This document shows, piece after piece, positions 1 through 4,439 of a stretch of DNA of 6,286 nucleotides. How positions within the stretch are numbered: position 1 is the stretch's first letter; the number at the start of each line of letters is the position of its first letter. A program made the translations under genes and the position numbers. Location: assembly GCA_002898935.1 (NCBI GenBank), contig BEII01000109.1, positions 1 through 6,286 of the forward strand, given 5' to 3'. The DNA is from a bacterium HR32 (GTDB lineage Bacteria; Sysuimicrobiota; Sysuimicrobiia; Sysuimicrobiales; Sysuimicrobiaceae). Below the pieces are notes generated by a model. That model saw only the letters and a list, made by a program, of their open reading frames with translations. It ran no database searches and was not told the DNA's origin.

Positions 1-312
1 CAGGAAGTCCTGCGGCTGCACCTCCAGGAGGCGGTTCATGCGGCTCAGGTCCAGGCTGATGGCGTCGTGGAGGGGGACCAGCGCGCCTTCCAGGCTGCTC
101 CCGGCCCCGTACGGGATTACCGGGACGCGGTGGGTGCGGGCCACGGCCAAGGTCGCCTGTACGTCCTCGGTGGACTCTGCGAAGGCGACCACCAGGGGCC
201 GGCGCCGCTCTGGGTAGCCCTCGTCCCCGCCGTGCTGGTCTAGCACGGACTCCACGGTGGAAACCCGGTCCGGCCCCAGAGCCTCCAGCAGCGCTCGGAC
301 GACCTCGTGCAC
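1..312 (-). CDS. FAD-linked oxidase, D-lactate/glycolate oxidase type (N-terminal part, runs off window)
   Basis: Only the first 104 residues lie in the window; the gene continues past base 1. The translation matches the start of the FAD-binding (PCMH-type) domain of GlcD/D-lactate dehydrogenase-like flavoproteins. It shows RRPLVVAFAESTEDVQ at about residues 37-52, then the pyrophosphate-binding loop PYGAGSSLEG at 67-76, then ISLDLSRMNRLLEV at 85-98. Family members oxidise 2-hydroxy acids such as D-lactate, glycolate or 2-hydroxyglutarate to 2-oxo acids with FAD, passing electrons to quinone, cytochrome or an electron-transfer partner. The substrate domain is outside the window, so substrate is unknown. 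The start is GTG at 312, chosen because GAGGAG lies six bases upstream and the family's N-terminal region begins soon after. It is the third gene of the operon, 12 bases after the MaoC stop and in the same frame as it. Confidence 0.88.
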   Translation of the reverse strand, partial: MHEVVRALLEALGPDRVSTVESVLDQHGGDEGYPERRRPLVVAFAESTEDVQATLAVARTHRVPVIPYGAGSSLEGALVPLHDAISLDLSRMNRLLEVQPQDFL

Positions 313-318
313 GCCGCG

Positions 319-324
319 CTCCTC
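319..324 (-). promoter_or_regulatory. Ribosome binding site fixing the GTG start of the FAD oxidase
   Basis: GAGGAG on the minus strand sits directly after the MaoC TAA stop (325-327) and six bases before the GTG at 312. No ATG is available nearby in this frame, so this site decides the start. It suggests termination-coupled re-initiation as well as independent loading. Confidence 0.7.
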
Positions 325-786
325 TTATCGGACCGCCGCCTCCGGGGACCTGCGGCGCACGAGCAGCACCAGCTCGCCCGCCTGCACCATCTCGTCTCTC
401 TGGTTGAACACCTCCACGCGCTGCACGACCACCCCTCGGGCAGGGTCCTTGGTCTCGCGGCGCTGGACCACCTCCGCGCGGGCGCGGATGGTGTCGCCCG
501 GGAACACCGGCCGCAGGAAGCGCCACGAGCGGATCTCCAGGAAGGCCACCAGGCTCCCGTCGAAGACCCCGGTCCGCTGCCGCAGGCCGGAGACCATAGA
601 CAGCACCAGCAGCCCGTGCGCCACCTGCCGACCGAAGGGCGTGGTGGCCGCGTGTACGGCGTCCACGTGCAGGGGGTTGAAGTCCCCGGAGACGCCCGCG
701 AAATTCACCACGTCCGCCTCCGTGACCGTGCGGCGGCCTGTCTCAAACGCCACCCCCTCCGCCAGGTCTTCAAAGTAGAGAGGCAC
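325..786 (-). CDS. MaoC-family acyl-CoA dehydratase/hydratase
   Basis: The 153-residue protein is a single-hotdog MaoC-like enzyme. Such proteins reversibly hydrate (2E)-enoyl-CoA to (R)-3-hydroxyacyl-CoA (or related mesaconyl/itaconyl-type substrates) in the cytoplasm, usually as dimers. The hydratase-2 signature is clear: FAGVSGDFNPLHVD at 29-42, giving the catalytic pair Asp35 and His40, followed by FGRQVAHGLL at 51-60. Later come the usual FLRPVFPGDTI (90-100) and a C-terminal beta-strand pair ending in LLVRRR. Length is normal for the family. The start is GTG at 786 with AGGAGG six bases upstream. It lies 22 bases after the SDR stop and 12 bases before the FAD oxidase, so it is the middle gene of a three-gene operon. 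An (R)-hydratase next to an SDR suggests handling of 3-hydroxyacyl/3-oxoacyl-CoA. The chain length or branching of the substrate cannot be read from sequence. Confidence 0.93.
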   Translation of the reverse strand: MPLYFEDLAEGVAFETGRRTVTEADVVNFAGVSGDFNPLHVDAVHAATTPFGRQVAHGLLVLSMVSGLRQRTGVFDGSLVAFLEIRSWRFLRPVFPGDTIRARAEVVQRRETKDPARGVVVQRVEVFNQRDEMVQAGELVLLVRRRSPEAAVR

Positions 787-792
787 AAGACA

Positions 793-798
793 CCTCCT
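793..798 (-). promoter_or_regulatory. Ribosome binding site fixing the GTG start of the MaoC gene
   Basis: A perfect AGGAGG on the minus strand lies six bases upstream of GTG at 786, in the 22-base gap after the SDR stop codon. It supports GTG rather than any internal ATG as the start. Confidence 0.8.
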
Positions 799-808
799 GA
801 CGTTGGAC

Positions 809-1552
809 TCATGCGGGCGCAGCGCCCACGGACCGCCCGCCGTCCACGAACACCACCTGCCCCGTGACGAAACTGGCCTCGTCGGAGAGGAGGAAGACCG
901 ACACCGCCGCCACCTCCTCAGGCCGGCCGGTACGCCCGAGGGGTGTGGCGGCCACGGCCCGCTCCCGGACCTTGTCCGGCACCCGCGCGGTCATACGGGT
1001 CTCGATGAACCCCGGGGCCAGGGCGTTCACGCGTACCCCGTACCGCCCCAGCTCCAGGGCCAGGGTACGAGCGAGGCTCACGACACCACCCTTGGACGCG
1101 CTGTAGTTCGCCTGGCCCAGGTTCCCGAGGTACACGCGGGAGGCGGTGAGCAGGATGCTGCCCGCACCCTGCTCCCGCATGGCCTCGGACGCCGCCTGGG
1201 ATGCGAGGAAGCTGCCCGTGAGGTTTACCCGGAGCACGGACTCGAAGTCCTCTAGGGAGAGGTTCCAGTGGAAGTTGTCCCGGGTGATGCCCGCGTAGTG
1301 GGCGAGGCCATCCAACCGGCCCCACCGCTGCCGGGCTACGCGGACGGCCTCCCGGCAGCTCGTGGGGTCTGTGACGTCCGCCTGGAGCCGGACCACCTCC
1401 GGCGCATCGGGCACGTGGCGTGCGAGGACCTCCCCGTCCACGTCGGAGGCCACCACACAGGCGCCTTCGGCCAGGCAGCGCTGCAGGGTGGCGAGCCCGA
1501 TGCCGTGGGCCGCCCCTGTGATCCACACCACCTTGCCATCGAGCCTTCCCAA
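809..1552 (-). CDS. SDR-family NAD(P)-dependent oxidoreductase (FabG-like 3-hydroxyacyl dehydrogenase/3-oxoacyl reductase)
   Basis: This 247-residue classical short-chain dehydrogenase has the Rossmann glycine motif TGAAHGIG at 12-19, the strand-2 acidic residue Asp37 (usually favouring NAD(H) over NADP(H)), DV at 59-60, Asn110 in RVNLTG, a serine at 138, and the YSASK catalytic motif (Tyr150, Lys154). PGFIETRM follows at 180-187, and the C-terminus has the FabG-like FVTGQVVFVDGG. Two details differ from textbook FabG: the NNAG loop reads HYAG (85-88), and serine-to-tyrosine spacing is 12 rather than 13 residues. It probably interconverts a 3-hydroxyacyl and a 3-oxoacyl compound. The start is TTG at 1552, supported by GGAGGGAG just upstream; no ATG or GTG sits at the expected N-terminus. 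It is the first gene of the operon with the MaoC hydratase and FAD oxidase, and is divergent from the TrmB regulator, the likely controller. Confidence 0.92.
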   Translation of the reverse strand: MGRLDGKVVWITGAAHGIGLATLQRCLAEGACVVASDVDGEVLARHVPDAPEVVRLQADVTDPTSCREAVRVARQRWGRLDGLAHYAGITRDNFHWNLSLEDFESVLRVNLTGSFLASQAASEAMREQGAGSILLTASRVYLGNLGQANYSASKGGVVSLARTLALELGRYGVRVNALAPGFIETRMTARVPDKVRERAVAATPLGRTGRPEEVAAVSVFLLSDEASFVTGQVVFVDGGRSVGAAPA

Positions 1553-1556
1553 GTCT

Positions 1557-1562
1557 CCCTCC
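1557..1562 (-). promoter_or_regulatory. Ribosome binding site fixing the TTG start of the SDR gene
   Basis: GGAGGG (continuing as AGAC) lies four bases before TTG at 1552 on the minus strand, or six bases if counted from the GGAG core. The encoded MGRLDGKVVWITGA beginning is what SDR enzymes normally have, so TTG is the likely start. Confidence 0.7.
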
Positions 1563-1600
1563 AGGAGGTCCAGGGTGAGGCTTGCGCTGGAGCTGGTTCG

Positions 1601-1606
1601 ATTCTA
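1601..1606 (-). promoter_or_regulatory. Candidate -10 box for the SDR-MaoC-oxidase operon
   Basis: The minus strand reads TAGAAT here, five of six to the sigma-A -10 consensus, in otherwise GC-rich DNA. A TTGCGC element at 1626-1631 could serve as -35, but its 19-base spacing is long, so the -35 is weak. Transcription would begin near 1594, giving a leader of about 40 bases that contains the SDR ribosome binding site. Confidence 0.5.
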
Positions 1607-1642
1607 CGCACCCTTCGGGCAGAACGCGCAAGGCGGCGCCCG

Positions 1643-1671
1643 TTGACAGAGGTGGGCGTCTAGCGTAGTTG
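1643..1671 (+). promoter_or_regulatory. Promoter of the TrmB-family regulator gene
   Basis: A perfect -35 TTGACA lies at 1643-1648. Exactly 17 bases later is TAGTTG (1666-1671), a poor -10 that keeps only the leading TA. Transcription would begin near 1678, only about eight bases before the ATG at 1686, leaving no room for a Shine-Dalgarno sequence. None is seen upstream of this ATG. The -10 lies inside the palindrome at 1665-1684, so a bound protein would block the promoter. Confidence 0.55.
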
Positions 1672-1684
1672 TTAAAACAGCTAC
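1665..1684. promoter_or_regulatory. Probable operator: 20-base imperfect palindrome over the regulator's start site
   Basis: The sequence GTAGTTGTTAAAACAGCTAC has the form GTAG-n-TGTT-nn-AACA-n-CTAC: eight of ten positions in each half are symmetric, and the mismatches fall at positions 5/16 and at the central pair. It ends one base before the ATG of the TrmB-family gene and covers its -10 region. Such a site next to a DNA-binding regulator gene suggests negative autoregulation. It also lies about 35 bases upstream of the divergent operon's -35 region, where a bound protein could affect that promoter. That the TrmB protein is the binder is inference. Confidence 0.6.
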
Positions 1685-1685
1685 C

Positions 1686-2549
1686 ATGGACGGGGAGCAG
1701 GCCCTCCAGGCCCTGGGGTTTTCCGAGTACGAGGCTCGGGCGTACGTGGGGCTGCTGCGGTTCGGGCCGCTCAACGGGTACGGGCTCGCCAAACGTACTG
1801 GGCTCCCGCGTGCCAACGTGTACGAGGTCCTCTCGCGCCTGGAGGAGCGTGGCGCGGTCCTGCGCTCTGCCACCCCGGAAGGCCTCCGCTACCGGGCGGT
1901 GGATCCGGAGGAGCTGCTGGCCCGCCTGCGGGACGCAACCCACCGAAGGCTGGAGCGGGCGTGGGCTGCCTTGCGGCGTCTCGCGTCCGCCTCTGACGAA
2001 GGGTGGCTGTGGAACGTCGCAGGCTACCCCGCGGTCCTCGAACACGCGCGAGCCCAGGTGGAAGGGGCGCGGGGAAGCCTGTGGATCGCGCTCGGCCCCC
2101 CTGAGGCGGCGGCGTTGCAAGAGGCTGTGGCGCGGGCGGAGGGTCGAGGGGTGCAGGTGGTGACCCTGTGCCTGGAGGCGTGCGGCGCGCCTTGCGGCGG
2201 ATGTCACGGGGCCGTCCACCGCTACCGGGTGCCGCCGGAACGCGATACCCGCTGGCTCGTGGTGGTCGCGGACGGCGAGGAGGCCTTCGCCGCGGAGGTG
2301 GCCTCGCCGGAGCGCGCCCACGGGGTGCGCACGCGCAACCGGCTCGTGGTGCAGCTCGTGGCTTGGTACATGCGGTACAGCGTGGCGTTGGGGCGGGCGC
2401 TGGAGGACGCGGGCGTCCCACCGGACCGCATGGCGTCTTTGGAGAAGGTCTTGCGCCGGCTGCGTGCGGAAGGCCGGGTGCCGCGATGGCTCGCGCACCT
2501 GGTGCGGGCGACTCCCGCCGTGAAGGGAGGTGGGAGCGGGAACGCGTAG
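1686..2549 (+). CDS. TrmB-family transcriptional regulator with a cysteine cluster
   Basis: The 287-residue protein opens with a TrmB-type winged helix-turn-helix. LGFSEYEARAYVGLLRFG at about 10-27 is the family hallmark, followed by a GYGLAKRTGLPRANVY turn-and-recognition helix (31-46) and the wing near 56-72. A basic helical linker follows (about 75-100), then an effector domain rich in alternating strands and helices, as in TrmB proteins that bind sugars or other small ligands. Within it, Cys162, Cys166, Cys170, Cys173 and His175 form a C-x3-C-x3-C-x2-C-x-H cluster, a possible metal or redox site. The ATG at 1686 has no Shine-Dalgarno sequence and sits about eight bases from the predicted transcription start. 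It diverges from the SDR-MaoC-oxidase operon and precedes the exported-protein gene by 39 bases, making both likely targets. The ligand is unknown. Confidence 0.87.
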   Translation: MDGEQALQALGFSEYEARAYVGLLRFGPLNGYGLAKRTGLPRANVYEVLSRLEERGAVLRSATPEGLRYRAVDPEELLARLRDATHRRLERAWAALRRLASASDEGWLWNVAGYPAVLEHARAQVEGARGSLWIALGPPEAAALQEAVARAEGRGVQVVTLCLEACGAPCGGCHGAVHRYRVPPERDTRWLVVVADGEEAFAAEVASPERAHGVRTRNRLVVQLVAWYMRYSVALGRALEDAGVPPDRMASLEKVLRRLRAEGRVPRWLAHLVRATPAVKGGGSGNA

Positions 2550-2588
2550 GGCGGCCGCCGGCGGGGAATCCGGAGAGGAGGAGCCCTC

Positions 2589-3215
2589 ATGCGATCCGTG
2601 CTGGTGTGGGTGTTGGTGGCCACGACAGCTCTGACGCTCGCTCCTGGGGCGTCGGCGCAGACCACCGCGAAGCCGGAGAAGGTGGCCGAGCTGCGGCTTG
2701 TGCTCCGAGACCTGCTGGCGGAGCACGTCCACTGGTCTCGCATGCTGGTGCTGGCGAGCCGGGCGGGCGAGCGGGCCGCCGCCCGTGCGGCAGAAGGCGG
2801 CATGCTCGCCAACGCGCGCGCCCTGGGCGAGGCCGTGGCTTCCTTCTACGGGGCCGAGGCCGGGAGGCAGTTCGCTCGGCTCTTTGAGGGGCACAGCCGG
2901 TCGGTGAAGGAGTACCTGGACGCTGCCTTGGGAGGCCGTCCCGCCGCGAAGAAGACCGCCTCCGAGCGCGCAGTCCGCAACGCCCAGGACATCGACGCGT
3001 TCTTGAGCGGGGCCAACCCGAACCTCCCCAAGGGGACGGTGCTGAACCTCCTGGCCGCCCACTGGGCGCACCACGTGGCCGAGATTGAGGCCGCAGCCAA
3101 GCGAGACTGGGACCAGGAGGCCCGTGTGTGGGAGGACATGCGCAAGCACATCTATGCGATCGCGGACGCGCTGGCCCAGGCGATCGCCAAGCAGTTCCCG
3201 GACAAGTTCCAGTAG
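2589..3215 (+). CDS. Exported helical protein of unknown function, internally duplicated, histidine-containing
   Basis: The 208-residue product starts with a clear Sec signal peptide: Arg2, a hydrophobic core at 4-17, and an ASA|Q cleavage site after residue 23. No lipobox cysteine follows, so it should be released or periplasmic. The mature part is almost all predicted helix, with many Ala, Leu, Glu and Arg and no cysteine. Two segments align without gaps at an offset of 112 residues: LLAEH (42-46) with LLAAH (154-158), and MLANARALGEAVA (72-84) with the segment at 184-196. Histidines 46, 48, 102, 158, 161, 162 and 187 lie mostly in these helices and could bind metal, but this is speculation. 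The pattern resembles small Bacillota proteins of unknown role with a LLxxHxxWTR and YYGxxAG layout. The ATG at 2589 has AGGAGG seven bases upstream. It is 39 bases after the TrmB gene, probably on the same transcript. I assign no function. Confidence 0.85.
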   Translation: MRSVLVWVLVATTALTLAPGASAQTTAKPEKVAELRLVLRDLLAEHVHWSRMLVLASRAGERAAARAAEGGMLANARALGEAVASFYGAEAGRQFARLFEGHSRSVKEYLDAALGGRPAAKKTASERAVRNAQDIDAFLSGANPNLPKGTVLNLLAAHWAHHVAEIEAAAKRDWDQEARVWEDMRKHIYAIADALAQAIAKQFPDKFQ

Positions 3216-3223
3216 CACCCCGC

Positions 3224-3279
3224 CGGCGCCGGGGGCCGGGTCCAGGCCGTGCTGTGCGGCCTCCGGCCCCCGGTCGCCG
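3224..3279. terminator. Long GC-rich hairpin between convergent genes, possible T-less bidirectional terminator
   Basis: The left arm at 3224-3239 and right arm at 3263-3279 pair over 16 bases with one bulged base at 3274 (CCGGGGGCCGG at 3229-3239 against CCGGCCCCCGG at 3263-3273, then CGGCG against CGCCG). Inside, AGGCCG at 3244-3249 pairs with CGGCCT at 3257-3262 around a seven-base loop. It starts nine bases after the exported-protein stop, and faces the 3' end of the convergent tRNA gene. No T run follows on either strand, so it is not a canonical intrinsic terminator. It may stop polymerase with a factor's help, or protect RNA 3' ends. Confidence 0.6.
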
Positions 3280-3328
3280 CCGCAGGAACCCTCAACACAA
3301 ATGCGTCGAGACTTTGGGAGCCAACCGG

Positions 3329-3403
3329 TGGAGCGGGCGACGGGATTCGAACCCGCGGCCCTCGGCTTGGGAAGCCGATGCTCTACCCCTGAGCTACACC
3401 CGC
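3329..3403 (-). tRNA. tRNA-Gly with anticodon CCC
   Basis: The minus strand folds as a complete 75-base tRNA. The acceptor stem GCGGGTG pairs with CGCCCGC (one T-G wobble). The D arm is GCTC-AGGGGTA-GAGC, and the anticodon arm TCGGC-TTCCCAA-GCCGA gives anticodon CCC (3369-3371 on the plus strand). A five-base variable loop follows, then T arm GCGGG-TTCGAAT-CCCGT, discriminator T and an encoded CCA (3329-3331). It decodes GGG glycine codons, which are common in this GC-rich DNA. The discriminator U and acceptor sequence fit bacterial tRNA-Gly. It has its own promoter just upstream. Confidence 0.97.
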
Positions 3404-3417
3404 CCGCTTGCACCCGT

Positions 3418-3426
3418 ATTCTAGCA
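3418..3426 (-). promoter_or_regulatory. Extended -10 promoter of the tRNA-Gly gene
   Basis: The minus strand reads TGCTAGAAT: a TGn extension followed by the -10 hexamer TAGAAT. Initiation is expected near 3411, giving a 5' leader of about eight bases before the mature tRNA start at 3403, to be removed by RNase P. No good -35 is visible at 17 bases, which is usual when the extended -10 is present. Confidence 0.6.
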
Positions 3427-3537
3427 TCCCGTGCCTAGACCCCGCGAGCCCGGACCCACGCCTTGCGCCGCGTACTGCCCGTCGCCTAGCGGCGGAGCTC
3501 CAGCCGGCCGGTCCGACGCAGACGCAGCACCCATGTG

Positions 3538-3590
3538 AACCGCTGCAGGCAGCGGGGAGCGGTTAGGGATTTTCCCCTAATTAAGAGGGG
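3538..3590. repeat. Chain of overlapping inverted repeats downstream of the TauE gene
   Basis: Four short stems share arms. A is CCGCTG 3540-3545 with CAGCGG 3550-3555. B is AACCGCT 3538-3544 with AGCGGTT 3558-3564. C is TTAGGG 3563-3568 with CCCTAA 3575-3580. D is CCCCT 3574-3578 with AGGGG 3586-3590. A excludes B, B clashes with C, and C excludes D, so A+C and B+D are alternative folds. The stretch is the most AT-rich part of this area. It falls in the 217-base gap between the TauE gene and the tRNA gene, both on the minus strand, so it may end the TauE transcript. There is no clear T run after a stem. The rest of that gap (3424-3537) shows nothing I can name. Confidence 0.45.
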
Positions 3591-3620
3591 TCTTGGTCCC
3601 GCGGGTTCGGGGCACCGGGG

Positions 3621-4361
3621 TCAGACCCGGGCCAGCAGGACCAGGGCAGCCAGAACCCCGACCACGACCGTGAACCGCCCGACTGCCTCCGGGCCTACGG
3701 CCCGTGCGACGTGGGTCGCGGCGTACCCCCCCACCACCGCCCCGAGCGCCAGCCACAGGGCGTCCGGCCAGAGGATGGCGCCGGACAGGACGAAGTACGC
3801 CGCGGCGAATCCGTTGGCTCCGGCCACCAGGATGGCCTTGACGCCGTTCATCTGGTGGATGTCCTCGAGACCCAACAGGCCCAGCGTGGCAAGGGTGAGG
3901 ATGCCGGCCCCCGCACCGAAGTAGCCCACGTACAGCCCGACCAGGAACTGCAACCCCGCGGCGCCCCAGCGCCGCCGCCGGCTTCCGTGCGGGAGGAAGC
4001 TCCGGATGCGTCCCTGGAACGCCATGAGCAGCGCGGCCGCCAGGATCAGGAACGGCACGATCCCCCGGAAGGTCGGGCTGGGTGTGCGCAGCAGTACCCA
4101 GCCGCCCGCGAGGCTCCCCAGAACCGTGGGCAGGGCGAGCCGCTTGACCCAGGGCAACGCGCCGCGCAGCTCCTCCCGGAAGCCCCAGGCCGCGGCCAGG
4201 TTGCCGGGCCAAAGGGCCAAGGCGTTGGTGGCGTTGGCCAGCACCGCGTCTCGGCCCAGCCACAGGAGCACCGGGAACGAGATGAGGGTCCCCCCACCCG
4301 CGACCGCGTTGACCGCGCCGGCGGCGCACGCAGCGAGGAACATCCACAGGGCGTCGAGCAA
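3621..4361 (-). CDS. TauE/SafE-family membrane permease (sulfite exporter-like)
   Basis: The 246-residue protein is nearly all hydrophobic, with about eight possible membrane segments (roughly 2-30, 39-58, 76-91, 100-117, 134-160, 172-194, 199-217, 226-244) and a basic cytoplasmic loop at 118-132. It shows the duplicated TauE/SafE signature: NAVAGGGTLISFPVLL (18-33) with ANATNALALWPG (42-53) in the first half, and GYFGAGAGILTLATLG (146-161) with MNGVKAILVAGAN (171-183) in the second. Members move small anions across the inner membrane: sulfite, sulfonates, sulfoacetate or organic acids. Substrate cannot be told from sequence, and no sulfur genes are nearby. The start is TTG at 4361, with AGGAGG seven bases upstream; the in-frame ATG at 4343 is too far from that site. 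It is divergent from the glycosyltransferase with a 78-base shared upstream region and is probably monocistronic. Confidence 0.9.
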   Translation of the reverse strand: MLDALWMFLAACAAGAVNAVAGGGTLISFPVLLWLGRDAVLANATNALALWPGNLAAAWGFREELRGALPWVKRLALPTVLGSLAGGWVLLRTPSPTFRGIVPFLILAAALLMAFQGRIRSFLPHGSRRRRWGAAGLQFLVGLYVGYFGAGAGILTLATLGLLGLEDIHQMNGVKAILVAGANGFAAAYFVLSGAILWPDALWLALGAVVGGYAATHVARAVGPEAVGRFTVVVGVLAALVLLARV

Positions 4362-4368
4362 GGAAAGA

Positions 4369-4374
4369 CCTCCT
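4369..4374 (-). promoter_or_regulatory. Ribosome binding site fixing the TTG start of the TauE gene
   Basis: AGGAGG within GGAGGAGGT on the minus strand lies seven bases before TTG at 4361. The first in-frame ATG is 18 bases further on, an unsuitable distance, so TTG is preferred. Confidence 0.75.
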
Positions 4375-4404
4375 CCGGTCCGCCTTCGGGCCGTCCGCCA
4401 GGGA

Positions 4405-4439
4405 TCCCGCCTGAGGAGCGGGAAAGGATAGGTCAGGCG
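4405..4439 (+). promoter_or_regulatory. Two mutually exclusive stems in the glycosyltransferase leader, possible translational switch
   Basis: TCCCGC (4405-4410) can pair with GCGGGA (4418-4423) around a seven-base loop, CTGAGGA. Alternatively CGCCTGA (4408-4414) pairs perfectly with TCAGGCG (4433-4439), which abuts the ATG at 4440. The second stem would leave the weak Shine-Dalgarno AAAGGA (4423-4428) in its loop. Both stems share bases 4408-4410, so they cannot form together. In DNA this GC-rich such matches can arise by chance. Confidence 0.3.

Noticed and set aside
803..1255. Plus-strand open frames across the SDR and MaoC genes
   Set aside because: They overlap strongly supported minus-strand genes with intact family motifs. 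The products are compositionally biased and lack recognisable domains.
2550..2588. GC palindrome (GGCGGCCGCC region) between regulator and exported-protein gene as a terminator
   Set aside because: It is a short perfect palindrome with no loop and no T tract. The 39-base gap fits co-transcription better.
3329..3403. tRNA-Gly as an integration (attachment) site
   Set aside because: No integrase gene, no direct repeat of the tRNA 3' end and no mobile genes were found in the window.
918..3413. An 831-codon open frame on the minus strand
   Set aside because: It runs antisense or out of frame across the SDR, regulator, exported-protein and tRNA genes. Its product is low-complexity Pro/Arg/Gly/His sequence typical of shadow frames in GC-rich DNA.
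4425..4430. TATCCT on the minus strand as -10 of the permease gene
   Set aside because: It matches four of six bases, but there is no acceptable -35 and no TGn extension. Too weak to annotate.
3711..4439. Upstream extension of the glycosyltransferase frame to base 3711
   Set aside because: This part is antisense to the well-supported TauE/SafE gene, and the translation has no family similarity before the ATG at 4440.
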